Shown: positions 1 to 7,381, counted from the first letter of the stretch. The stretch: 8,809 bases of DNA from Methanomassiliicoccales archaeon (GCA_900767505.1 CAAFZG010000135.1:1-8809); one strand, 5' to 3'. Notes: generated by a model from the letters alone, not told the origin. A program made the numbers and translations.

Positions 1-3000
1 TGCCCCTCCAGTACAACGCCGGCGGATACTTCTCCACCCTCGCATACTTCGCCGATTACTCCATCGACAAGTACGGAGCGGCCAACCAGTACTTCTCGTA
101 CAACACCTACTACGGATACACCACCTACACGGACGCCATCTACGACACCTTCCTCTGGAAGTCCATGATCGGACCGTCTGCAGCAGAGGCCGGTTACTCC
201 AACTCATACAGCTACCTGGTCGCACTCGCTTCCAGCGACGGATCCAAGACATCCGCCATGGCGATCCCCGGATACGGACTCGCCGGATACACCGTCGGAT
301 TCTGGCAGGTCAAGTACAACGCCGATTCCGATGCCACCGCCACAAGCGACGGTTGGAAGTACATGGACGGATACGAGGCCATCGCCAAGCAGAAGGCCGA
401 GGGAGGACTCATCAACTACCTGTCCTCCATCGTCATGCTCGAGTACGTCGGAGCATCCGCTCCCTCGACCACCGACGGAACCGTCACAGCCGGTTCCAAG
501 ACCGTCGACGGCGCGACCGTCTCGGTCTACAGCTACAACGAGACCTACGGAAAGTACACACTCTTCTCCCAGACCTCTTCCATCGACGGAAAATACAGCG
601 CACTCGTGCCCTCCGGAGACTACATCCTCACTGTGAGCGTCGGCGGTGTCGACCTCGTCAGCTACAGGGCCGGAGGAGTTCCTCAGAACATCGATGTCGA
701 GACCACCACCGTCACAGGCGATGTGAAGGTCGGAGACAATGTCTATGCAGGCGAGAAGATGAGGCTCGACCTCGTCGGAAGCGCCTCCCTGGCAGCAGGA
801 TCCAAGACGACATCCGTCGAGATCACCGACGGAACATTCGCCGTCGCATCCATCCTGCCCGGAAAGTACACCTACACACTCTACGGCGAGAGAGGAAGCA
901 CCCTCGGAACCGGATCCATCACATTCGCATCCGGAAGCACAGAGGGATTCTCCATCACTCCCACCACCAAGACGATCACCGCGACGGTCAACGACGCATA
1001 CGGCAACACCGCAGCGGACGGACTTCTCGTGGTCGCCACCAACACCGAGACCGGAGCTCAGTTCCAGGCAGAGGTCGAAGACGGAAAGGCCGTCATCACC
1101 GCGATCCCCGGAAAGTACTCCCTCTCCATGGGTCAGGGAGCAGTCTCGATGGTCACCAGCACATCCGATATCTCTTCCAGCAACAGGACGTCCACGATCA
1201 CGGCATACGATGCCAAGACCGTTCAGGCCACCGGAGTCCCCGCAGGCGCGGTCCTCTCCATATACGCCGGAACATTCAGCACGACCTCCTACACCGTCGG
1301 AAGCAACGTCATGTTCGACGTTCCCGTCGGAATCGCCACGGACAAGATGTTCTACACGATCTACGGCATCGTCTCCGGATCCGTCTACCACGGAACCTAC
1401 GACGGCAAGAACGTCTCCATCCAGTCTGGCTCCTATAGCACCGTCAAGGGTGTCCTGAAGGACGGCGACAACGGAAAGAGCGGAACCGTCAGGTTCATCA
1501 GCGCCGACAACGAGACCTTCGCAGTCTCCACCGATTCCGATGGAAAGTACTCCATCGCAGTCCCCAACGGAACCTACACCGTATACGCCGACAACGGCAG
1601 CAACAAGATCTGCTTCGAGTCCTACACAGTGTCCGGAGACTCCTCCAAGGACTTCGGACTCACCGATGGAAGGAAGATCACGCTGTCCCTCAGGTACTCC
1701 AGCGGTGCCAGCGGAAGCGACCCCTACCTGCCCTTCGTCATGTCGACGATCAAATTCACCTACAACTCGGCCAGCTACACCCTCTACGGAATGAGCAACA
1801 CCAGCGGTGCCACCGAGTTCTACATACCAGACGACGTCGAGTCCGTCATCTCCTACAACGATGGCAAGCTCAGCGGAGCATTCACCTGCAGCAACCTCAG
1901 CAAGACCGTCAGCGCGGGAACGTCCAACAACAGTCAGACGATCACCATCGCAGTCTACGACTCTGAGAAGAAGGACCAGGAGAACTACGTCACACCCATG
2001 GATGTGACCATCCCCTACGACATGAAGGTCAAGTTCTACGACGACAGCAGCGACAAGACCGTCACATACACCGCCGGATCCACCCAGAAGATGCGTCCCG
2101 GACAGTACACCGTCACCATCGACGGCTCCACCGGATACTACTTCAACGGAACCGCCTACGTGTACCCTGGTCAGAACACCTTCACCGGACTCGACTCCGA
2201 TGATGTTCAGAAAGTCGCCAAGGTCACCATAACCAAGGGTGAGAACGATGCAGTTTCCATCGAGACCGAGGACGGAAAGTACCACGCCTTCAAGGACGGA
2301 TACTACTTCCAGGTCGGATACACATACTGCATCACATCCACGAACACCGTTAACGGAAAGCAGACCCTTGCATACGGATACCTCGATCTCGAGGGGGCCT
2401 CCGCAGGCGACAGCAGGTCCGTGAACGTCACAGCCTCCCAGGAGAAGGTCAAGGTCACCGGAAACGTCGGTATCGTCGCAGACGGAACCGTCAAGGCGAC
2501 CTACGATGTCAACGGCAACACTGTCATCCACAACTTCGATGTCAAGAACGGCGGATACACACTGGAGCTCCCCTCCGGAATCGGATCCGCAAAGCTCGAG
2601 GCAGAGGTCACCGCCACCATAGACGGAGAGAAGGTCAAGTACAACGCCGCAGGCACAGTCAGCGACCTGAGGGACGGAGTCGTCCGCAACATCGCGGCCA
2701 CCACCACATCCGTCGGAGTCGACGACGATGACGACAAGGACCCGATCTTCGAGGCCAAGGTCTCCGGAGAGTCCTTCTCCAACGGTACCGGATCCTTCAC
2801 CGTCACAGTGAAGAACCTCGGCACAGGCAAGATGACCTACGTCATGACCGCAGGAACCGCCCTGAAGTTCGCCAAGGACTACAGCCTCGCTGTGGCCCCC
2901 GGAGCAGAGGGATCGGTCACCATCGATGCGATCTACGACCAGTACCGCTACGCACCCGGTTCCGACGGATTCTCCGTCACAGTCGCCGATGTCAACGCAG

Positions 3001-3569
3001 CTCAGACCGAGACGCTCGACATCACGGCCGGAGATGACAACACCGGATCCAGCGACATCAAGTTCTACAAGATGGGACAAGACGGAAGCAAGTTCAACGA
3101 CAAGGTCTCCGCATACCAGTACATGTACGCCCTGACCTTCGACAACAAGAACGTCTACTCGCACGATGTGACCATCAACGTGACCGTCGATTCCAGTTGG
3201 GCAGTAACCATCATGGACGAGGACGGATGCCATGTGTACGCACCCGGAGCGACGTTCAAGGTCTACGGACTCCAGAACACCGTCCTTTACATCAAGGTCA
3301 TGCTCCTGAACGCCGACAAGGACGGAACCGCATCCGTGCCCGGAATCACAGCCAATGTGAGCATCGACGGTTCATCCAGCAGCGTCACGCTCGATCCTCA
3401 GACAGCCCAGGTCTCCACCGGAGACATGAGCGCTTCTGGAACCCAGATCTACAACGAGAGGTCCGGAGTGCCCGGAGGTGTCTGGTTCCTCGTGGCAGTG
3501 ATAATCCTGCTGATCGTCGCGACCGCATGGCTCGCCAGCAAGAGGGGGGTATCTTCACGCAGAAACTGA
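1..3569 (+). CDS. Large repeat-containing cell-surface (adhesin-like / S-layer-associated) protein, 5' end outside window
   Basis: The reading frame is open from position 3 with no start in sight, so the ATG at 165 is internal (residue 55 of the visible part) and the gene is cut by the window edge; 1188 residues are visible. Seen: the first 54 residues hold 12 Tyr and 4 Phe. From about residue 190 to 860 the protein repeats a beta-sandwich pattern with a recurring 'D/P-G-K/Q-Y ... VPxGxYxLxV' turn, like carboxypeptidase-regulatory/transthyretin-like folds. After an acidic linker (five Asp then Lys) come two CARDB/NEW3-like domains (roughly 920-1000 and 1020-1130). A single hydrophobic helix (about 1160-1177), preceded by VPGG and followed by KRGVSSRRN, ends the protein: an outside-in anchor with a short basic tail. 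No catalytic motif is visible. Inferred role: cell-envelope or adhesion protein facing outward. The exact family and the missing N-terminus are unknown. It sits directly upstream of a second surface-protein gene. Confidence 0.85.
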   Translation, partial: PLQYNAGGYFSTLAYFADYSIDKYGAANQYFSYNTYYGYTTYTDAIYDTFLWKSMIGPSAAEAGYSNSYSYLVALASSDGSKTSAMAIPGYGLAGYTVGFWQVKYNADSDATATSDGWKYMDGYEAIAKQKAEGGLINYLSSIVMLEYVGASAPSTTDGTVTAGSKTVDGATVSVYSYNETYGKYTLFSQTSSIDGKYSALVPSGDYILTVSVGGVDLVSYRAGGVPQNIDVETTTVTGDVKVGDNVYAGEKMRLDLVGSASLAAGSKTTSVEITDGTFAVASILPGKYTYTLYGERGSTLGTGSITFASGSTEGFSITPTTKTITATVNDAYGNTAADGLLVVATNTETGAQFQAEVEDGKAVITAIPGKYSLSMGQGAVSMVTSTSDISSSNRTSTITAYDAKTVQATGVPAGAVLSIYAGTFSTTSYTVGSNVMFDVPVGIATDKMFYTIYGIVSGSVYHGTYDGKNVSIQSGSYSTVKGVLKDGDNGKSGTVRFISADNETFAVSTDSDGKYSIAVPNGTYTVYADNGSNKICFESYTVSGDSSKDFGLTDGRKITLSLRYSSGASGSDPYLPFVMSTIKFTYNSASYTLYGMSNTSGATEFYIPDDVESVISYNDGKLSGAFTCSNLSKTVSAGTSNNSQTITIAVYDSEKKDQENYVTPMDVTIPYDMKVKFYDDSSDKTVTYTAGSTQKMRPGQYTVTIDGSTGYYFNGTAYVYPGQNTFTGLDSDDVQKVAKVTITKGENDAVSIETEDGKYHAFKDGYYFQVGYTYCITSTNTVNGKQTLAYGYLDLEGASAGDSRSVNVTASQEKVKVTGNVGIVADGTVKATYDVNGNTVIHNFDVKNGGYTLELPSGIGSAKLEAEVTATIDGEKVKYNAAGTVSDLRDGVVRNIAATTTSVGVDDDDDKDPIFEAKVSGESFSNGTGSFTVTVKNLGTGKMTYVMTAGTALKFAKDYSLAVAPGAEGSVTIDAIYDQYRYAPGSDGFSVTVADVNAAQTETLDITAGDDNTGSSDIKFYKMGQDGSKFNDKVSAYQYMYALTFDNKNVYSHDVTINVTVDSSWAVTIMDEDGCHVYAPGATFKVYGLQNTVLYIKVMLLNADKDGTASVPGITANVSIDGSSSSVTLDPQTAQVSTGDMSASGTQIYNERSGVPGGVWFLVAVIILLIVATAWLASKRGVSSRRN
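585..2600 (+). repeat. Tandem beta-sandwich domain repeats inside the large surface protein
   Basis: The turn motif recurs at visible residues about 195 (DGKYSALVPSGDY), 285 (LPGKYTYTLYG), 368 (IPGKYSLSM), 437 (FDVPVG), 513 (DGKYSIAVPNGTYTVY), 606 (FYIPDD), 697 (RPGQYTVTIDG) and about 850 (GGYTLELPSG). Spacing among the first seven copies is 69-93 residues, the size of a carboxypeptidase-regulatory or Cna-B-like domain. At DNA level only short pieces such as ggaaagtac are shared, so the copies are old and diverged, not a recent tandem duplication. The 437 and 606 copies are weak matches judged by eye. Confidence 0.6.
3544..3550 (+). promoter_or_regulatory. Shine-Dalgarno-like sequence for the small surface protein
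   Basis: The run of six G followed by T lies inside the last codons of the upstream gene. GGGGGT can pair with the 16S anti-SD core ACCUCC (one G-U wobble). Six bases downstream (3551-3556) is an in-frame ACG at 3557, the ideal spacing for a start codon, while the first in-frame ATG downstream (3578) is 27 bases away. The site therefore argues for initiation at or near 3557. Confidence 0.45.
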
Positions 3570-3577
3570 AAGCAGGC

Positions 3578-4396
3578 ATGATGGCCTTCGCCATTCTGGC
3601 GATGGCCGCTGTCTGTCTCGTCGGAGCCGATGTCTCCGACGCAGACTACAGCGATATCAACGGAGAGAAGAACGTCATCGGTACCGAGGCCAAGGCCGAC
3701 TACAAGATCGTCTACGTCAACAACGACTTCAACGACCGCAAGGACATGAGCATGGAGATCAAGTACTCCGCATCCCTGAAGGATTCCTCCGGGAAGACCG
3801 TCAGCAGCGGCGTCAGCCCCAGCTCCGGAAGCCTTGACAGCGGTGTCGCCGAGACACTGACCGTGACCGCACCCAAGACCGCAGGCGACTGCAGGCTCGA
3901 GGTCAAGTACACAGTCACAGTCTCCTACACCGAGGACGACAGCGACGGCAACTCCAAGACCAAAGAGGAGACGGTTACCAAGGAGGACTCCTATGTCATC
4001 CACGTGGTCAACCCCATCACCCTCTCGGTCACCCTGAACAACGAGAGCGACGTCCCCCTTTCGGGATACGGAGTCTACTTCGTTGTTGACGGAAAGAGGG
4101 TCGACGACAGCTACCAGACAGTCGATCTCGAGAAGAACGGAACAACCACCGTGACCTACAAATGGATCACCAACTCCGGCGACGGAAAGCACTCCTTCTA
4201 CCTGGAGGCTGCCGACGGCGGAAACATGATCAAGATCGAGGGTCTCGGAGATGTTCACGACTTCTACATCGGCGACAGCAGCTACACCTGGATGGTCACG
4301 CTGCTCGTCATCGTTGTGATCCTTCTCCTGATCATCATGGTCTGGGTGTACCGCAAGCCTGTAAAGAATTACGGTAAGCCCAAGGCCAGGCGCTGA
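3578..4396 (+). CDS. Small secreted/membrane-anchored protein with two Ig-like (CARDB-type) domains
   Basis: From ATG 3578 the product is 272 residues. Seen: a hydrophobic stretch MMAFAILAMAAVCLVGADVSDA (about residues 1-22, likely a signal peptide), a beta-rich domain (about 40-145), a second domain (about 146-230) with the CARDB/NEW3-like pattern 'ITLSVTLNNESDVPLSG', and a C-terminal helix (about 237-258) followed by a basic tail ending KARR. Sequons such as NES and NGT occur. Start choice is uncertain. ATG 3578 gives a signal peptide without positive charge. Codons just upstream in frame read QKLKAG, a typical n-region, and follow an ACG at 3557 placed six bases after a Shine-Dalgarno-like run. 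ATG 3527 is a further in-frame option but lacks a ribosome site and overlaps the previous gene by 43 nt. Both this protein and its upstream neighbour are single-anchor envelope proteins, so they probably act together at the cell surface. No enzyme motif is seen and the specific function is unknown. Confidence 0.8.
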   Translation: MMAFAILAMAAVCLVGADVSDADYSDINGEKNVIGTEAKADYKIVYVNNDFNDRKDMSMEIKYSASLKDSSGKTVSSGVSPSSGSLDSGVAETLTVTAPKTAGDCRLEVKYTVTVSYTEDDSDGNSKTKEETVTKEDSYVIHVVNPITLSVTLNNESDVPLSGYGVYFVVDGKRVDDSYQTVDLEKNGTTTVTYKWITNSGDGKHSFYLEAADGGNMIKIEGLGDVHDFYIGDSSYTWMVTLLVIVVILLLIIMVWVYRKPVKNYGKPKARR

Positions 4397-4406
4397 AAAC
4401 GATTTC

Positions 4407-4426
4407 CGGAGGGGGAAACCCCTCCG
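4407..4426 (+). terminator. Hairpin with GAAA tetraloop after the surface-protein genes
   Basis: CGGAGGGG (4407-4414) pairs perfectly with CCCCTCCG (4419-4426) around a GAAA loop. T4404-T4405 can extend the stem with A4427-A4428 past a bulged C. It begins 10 nt after the stop of the small surface protein. There is no T-run on the plus strand, so it may act as a 3'-end stabiliser rather than a pause-and-release terminator. On the minus strand it is followed by a short TTTT (complement of 4397-4400) and could back up the truA terminator. Confidence 0.5.
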
Positions 4427-4475
4427 AACCACTCTTCTGAATCGCAGGCTCCGCAAGGGTCCTGCAGCTGTTGAA

Positions 4476-4500
4476 ATAAATCCGCTCTTGATTCAGAGCG
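4476..4500 (-). terminator. Terminator of the hypB-purD-truA operon
   Basis: Read on the minus strand, CGCTCT (4500-4495) pairs with AGAGCG (4488-4483) around a six-base loop, then comes GATTTATTTC (4482-4473), a T-rich tract. The truA stop codon (4495-4493) lies in the hairpin itself, so termination would be placed immediately at the end of the coding sequence. Confidence 0.5.
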
Positions 4501-5269
4501 ATCTGTAGAATTCCGATATCAGTCCCGCGGAGAAGGAACCTTCGCAGGCTTTCGCCTCCAGTTCGGGATCCGAGTGGTCCGTGAACGTCACCCAATCGTA
4601 GGTGACGTCGGTGAGCGTCAGCGCATCCGCACGGGCGATCCCGAAGTTGACCGCTTTTCCGTTCAGAGCTGATTCCACATCGGACATGGAACTGCGCCCG
4701 GATGCCACCGATCCGATGGCCGCAGCGGTCCTGCGCACCATGTTCCAAAGGAAGAACCTGGCGCGATAGGTCAGGATGAAGGTGTTCCCTGATTCCTCGA
4801 CATCTATCGAGTCGATGGTCACTTCCGTGGATTTCCCGTCTGGTCTGCAGAACCTGACGAAATCATGCGTTCCCACGAAAAGAGAGGCGCATTGGCGGGC
4901 TTTCTCCAGATCCATGCCTCTGGAGTCGAGGATGTAGCGGTATCCGCGGGACGAGGCATGCCTGGGATTGAACTCATCGTCCACAATGCAGAATCCGTTG
5001 TAGAACACGCCGTCCGAGACGGCATTCATGGCTTTCAGTAGTTTGTGGGGGTCTTCGAACCCCGTGTTGAAAACGGCCACGTTCCCAAGGGCGTTGACAC
5101 CCTTGTCGGTACGGCTGGCGATCCTTAAGTCCAGCGAATCGTCGTCCATCCCGCAGACCTTGGCGAGGGTGCTGCGCATCTCGCCCTCGACGGTCCTCGT
5201 GCCGGGTTGTATCTGGGAACCGGAGAATCCGGCCCCCAGATATGCGAATCTGACTGCCAGGCGCATCAT
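4493..5269 (-). CDS. truA: tRNA pseudouridine synthase A (TruA family)
   Basis: 258 residues, normal size for the family. TruA converts uridines in the tRNA anticodon arm (positions 38-40) to pseudouridine in the cytoplasm. Seen: N-terminal YLGAGFSGSQIQPGTRTVEG, then the catalytic motif ASRTDKGVNALGN with the nucleophilic Asp at residue 55 (family: R-T-D-x-G-V-x-A), and in the C-terminal half SRGYRYIL and RARFFLWNMVRRTAAAIG, matching the conserved 'F-x-x-xMVRxxxG' core. The ATG at 5269 overlaps the purD stop as ATGA, and no Shine-Dalgarno sequence lies at proper distance, so translation is probably coupled to purD. A second ATG follows at once (5266). It is the last gene of a minus-strand operon and ends in a hairpin terminator. 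Archaea usually have one TruA/Pus3-like enzyme; the exact target positions here are inferred from the family. Confidence 0.93.
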   Translation of the reverse strand: MMRLAVRFAYLGAGFSGSQIQPGTRTVEGEMRSTLAKVCGMDDDSLDLRIASRTDKGVNALGNVAVFNTGFEDPHKLLKAMNAVSDGVFYNGFCIVDDEFNPRHASSRGYRYILDSRGMDLEKARQCASLFVGTHDFVRFCRPDGKSTEVTIDSIDVEESGNTFILTYRARFFLWNMVRRTAAAIGSVASGRSSMSDVESALNGKAVNFGIARADALTLTDVTYDWVTFTDHSDPELEAKACEGSFSAGLISEFYRSL

Positions 5270-6588
5270 GCGGAACGGAGTTCCCTCATATGGTCCACTC
5301 TGCGCTGCACGAGCGCACGTGTACCGATGTCATGACGGACCGCCATGGCATCGCACTTGACGAATTTCAGCGCGGCCTCGCAGTTCCTCTCGGCTTCCTC
5401 GAGGGTGTCTGCGACGCCCACGATGCCGAGCGACCTCGATGTGCCTGTCACAAGTTTGCCATCCTTCATGTCCACATTGGCGTAGTACACAACGGCTCCG
5501 GAGTCGCGGACGCCCTGCTCGTCGACCGAGATCTCGTGTCCGGATTCGGATTTTGTCCCATATCCCCTGGGAACGACGTATTTGCACACAGTCGCCTTGT
5601 CCGAGAACTTCACATCGTCATCGAGTGTTCCCGATGCCATCTTCATGCAGATGTCCTCGAAGCTCGTCTCAAGGATAGACAGGACGTTCATGGCCTCGGG
5701 GTCTCCGAACCTGGCATTGATCTCGATGATCTTGGGTCCGTTGACGGTGAGCATGAACTGGCCGTACATGGTTCCGTGATAGGGGCATCCCTCATCGGCC
5801 ATCGCATCTACGATCTGCTGCAGGATCGACATCGCGGCCTGCCTCTCGGATGAGTCGATGAACGGAAGGAGGTGGTCGGAATCTGTGTATGAACCCATTC
5901 CGCCGGTGTTCGGTCCCACATCGCCCTCGTATGCGCGCTTATGGTCCTGAACGAGCGGGAGGGGGACGATGTGCTTTCCGTCCACGAAGACCATCTGGGT
6001 GAATTCCTCTCCGACGGCCTTCTCCTCGAGGATCACACCGGCTCCTCCGATGTTGTTGTCGAAGATCTCGTGGATGTACTCCATGGTGTCTTCGAACGAA
6101 TGAAGGTGCTCTCCCTGGACTTTGACGCCTTTTCCGCCGGTGAGTCCGACGGGCTTCACCACGATCTCGTGGTCGATCGTCTTCAGGTATGCCTCGGCAT
6201 CGGCCGCATTGTCGAAATGGGCGAATCCGAGGTTGCCTGCGATCTTGTGCTTCTCCACAAGTTCCCTCATGAAGGTCTTGGATGTCTCGATCCTTGCCGC
6301 GGCCTTGGTGGGTGCGGCGCATTTCACGCCGACTGCCTCGAGGGCATCGACGATGCCTGCTTCCAGGGGGGCCTCCGGGCCGATGAAGGCCAGTTCCACG
6401 CCCTTCTCTTTGGCATATGCGCAAACGCGCTCGATATCCTTCTCGTCGCAGAGCAGGTGGTCTTTGGATCTGGAGATGATCCCGGGATTGGCATTCTTCA
6501 TCACTGCGTATATCTCGGAACCGGAACGGTACAGCGCTTCGACAGCGGCATGCTCCCTTCCGCCTCCTCCAACGGCGAGGACCTTCAT
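5266..6588 (-). CDS. purD: Phosphoribosylamine-glycine ligase (GAR synthetase)
   Basis: ATP-grasp enzyme joining 5-phosphoribosylamine and glycine to GAR, the second step of purine biosynthesis, in the cytoplasm. 440 residues, close to the usual 420-440. Seen, in order: GGGGREHA (residues 7-14), GPEAPL (70-75), the ATP-grasp segment KPVGLTGGKGV (145-155), EEKAVGEEFT (188-197), QDHKRAYEGDVGPNTGGMG (214-232) and EINARFGDPE (289-298), all hallmark PurD motifs and apparently intact. Start choice: the frame extends to a GTG at 6597, but that GTG is part of AAGGTG (6600-6595), a Shine-Dalgarno sequence six bases ahead of ATG 6588. ATG 6588 also gives the family-typical MKVLAVGGGGREHA N-terminus. 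It lies 11 nt downstream of hypB and overlaps truA by 4 nt, so all three genes should share one transcript. No other purine genes are in the window. Confidence 0.96.
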   Translation of the reverse strand: MKVLAVGGGGREHAAVEALYRSGSEIYAVMKNANPGIISRSKDHLLCDEKDIERVCAYAKEKGVELAFIGPEAPLEAGIVDALEAVGVKCAAPTKAAARIETSKTFMRELVEKHKIAGNLGFAHFDNAADAEAYLKTIDHEIVVKPVGLTGGKGVKVQGEHLHSFEDTMEYIHEIFDNNIGGAGVILEEKAVGEEFTQMVFVDGKHIVPLPLVQDHKRAYEGDVGPNTGGMGSYTDSDHLLPFIDSSERQAAMSILQQIVDAMADEGCPYHGTMYGQFMLTVNGPKIIEINARFGDPEAMNVLSILETSFEDICMKMASGTLDDDVKFSDKATVCKYVVPRGYGTKSESGHEISVDEQGVRDSGAVVYYANVDMKDGKLVTGTSRSLGIVGVADTLEEAERNCEAALKFVKCDAMAVRHDIGTRALVQRRVDHMRELRSA

Positions 6589-6594
6589 TTTAGA

Positions 6595-6600
6595 CACCTT
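6595..6600 (-). promoter_or_regulatory. Ribosome binding site of purD
   Basis: Minus-strand AAGGTG overlaps the hypB stop codon (TGA, 6602-6600) and sits six bases upstream of ATG 6588. It decides the purD start and shows that the in-frame GTG at 6597 is not needed as a start. Confidence 0.6.
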
Positions 6601-7250
6601 CAGAGTTTCAGGGCCGCGAGGATCTCGTCAAGCCCCTGGTCCTTCTTGACGCTACACTTATAGATGTTCTTTATGCCGCCCGTGAGCTTGTTGTAGTCTT
6701 TGGCGATGACGTCCGGGTCCACATCGACGGCATCCGCGATATCCACCTTGTTCAGGACGGCGATATCGGAGTGGATGAAGATGTCGTGGTGCTTCCTAAC
6801 CATGTCGTCACCTTCTGTGGTGGATACGACGACGACCCTGTAGTCTGTTCCGAGGGGGAAGTCCGCGGGGCACACGAGGTTCCCGACGTTCTCGATGAAG
6901 ATGACGTCGTAATCGTCCAGGTTGATGTCCGCAAGGGTCTTCCTCACAAGGTTCGCATCGAGGTGGCATTCGTGTCCGGTGTTGCAGTTGATCGCATCGA
7001 GTCCGGATTTCTCGAACCTGGTGTAGTCGTCCACACCGGTGACGTCGCCTGCGATGGCGCAGACGCGGACACCTTTGGCCCTGAGCTTCTCTGCGAGTTT
7101 TATGATCATGGCGGTCTTTCCGGCGCCGATCGAACCCATGAAATCCACGGATTTGATGCCCTTGCTCTTCATGAGGCGGTAGTTCTCGTGAGCGATCTTG
7201 TTGTTCTCCTTCAGAACGTCAATCTCCATTCCGGGCTGGACTATGTGCAT
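6600..7250 (-). CDS. hypB: Hydrogenase nickel-incorporation GTPase HypB
   Basis: SIMIBI-class GTPase that, with HypA, delivers nickel to the large subunit of [NiFe] hydrogenases. 216 residues from ATG 7250. Seen: P-loop GSIGAGKT (residues 39-46), the metal-site segment NTGHECHLDA with Cys95-His96, ENVGNLVCP with Cys127, and NKVD for guanine specificity (167-170). No His-rich N-terminal nickel store, as usual in archaeal HypB. Start: in-frame ATGs exist at 7271, 7250 and 7229. From 7250 the metal ligands fall at 95, 96 and 127, the numbering I recall for Methanocaldococcus jannaschii HypB, and the N-terminus MHIVQPGMEID resembles archaeal forms. A TATA-like ATTAATAG lies about 26 nt upstream, which would suit a leaderless mRNA. 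ATG 7271 (223 residues) stays possible. No Shine-Dalgarno is seen for any of the three. It is the first gene of hypB-purD-truA and implies a NiFe hydrogenase elsewhere in the genome. Confidence 0.93.
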   Translation of the reverse strand: MHIVQPGMEIDVLKENNKIAHENYRLMKSKGIKSVDFMGSIGAGKTAMIIKLAEKLRAKGVRVCAIAGDVTGVDDYTRFEKSGLDAINCNTGHECHLDANLVRKTLADINLDDYDVIFIENVGNLVCPADFPLGTDYRVVVVSTTEGDDMVRKHHDIFIHSDIAVLNKVDIADAVDVDPDVIAKDYNKLTGGIKNIYKCSVKKDQGLDEILAALKL

Positions 7251-7269
7251 GGCGCAGGGAATCAGATGC

Positions 7270-7320
7270 ATACTATTAATGTTGTTCGTGCTACTTGGCT
7301 GTGTGTCATAATTAAGGTCC
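7270..7320 (-). promoter_or_regulatory. Candidate hypB operon promoter region
   Basis: On the minus strand two TATA-like boxes are seen: TTAATTATG (7315-7307), which would start transcription near 7285 and give a short leader, and ATTAATAG (7278-7271), which would start it near 7250 at the proposed start codon. Archaeal TATA boxes sit about 26 nt upstream of the transcription start. The first box overlaps the inverted repeat that returns upstream of gatD. Judged by eye only. Confidence 0.35.
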
Positions 7321-7350
7321 TCCGCCGAACGTCGAAATCCGACTGTTCAT

Positions 7351-7381
7351 CCGTCTAGATTCTTCGCGATATTCTAGACGG
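7351..7381. repeat. 9-bp perfect inverted repeat
   Basis: CCGTCTAGA and TCTAGACGG are separated by 13 bases. No T-run follows on either strand, so by itself it is not a terminator. It may be an RNA hairpin (part of the four-hairpin array) or a dyad operator between hypB and its neighbours. Confidence 0.6.

Noticed and set aside
165..167. ATG at 165 as start of the large surface protein
   Set aside because: The frame is open back to position 3 with the same codon usage and a plausible Tyr-rich sequence, and no ribosome site precedes 165.
204..3233. Open frame of 1009 codons on the minus strand opposite the large surface protein
   Set aside because: Its codons lie exactly opposite the sense codons, so its stops could come only from TTA, CTA and TCA, which the sense gene avoids (it uses CTC/CTG and TCC/AGC). 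The product is a low-complexity Val/Gly/Asp sequence with no domain. It is a codon-bias shadow.
3449..4456. Open frame of 335 codons opposite the small surface protein
   Set aside because: Same explanation: sense-codon bias removes antisense stops. The product is repetitive, Asp/Val-rich and unlike any family.
6595..6597. GTG at 6597 as purD start
   Set aside because: It is part of the AAGGTG Shine-Dalgarno sequence, six bases ahead of ATG 6588, and the ATG gives the conserved N-terminus.
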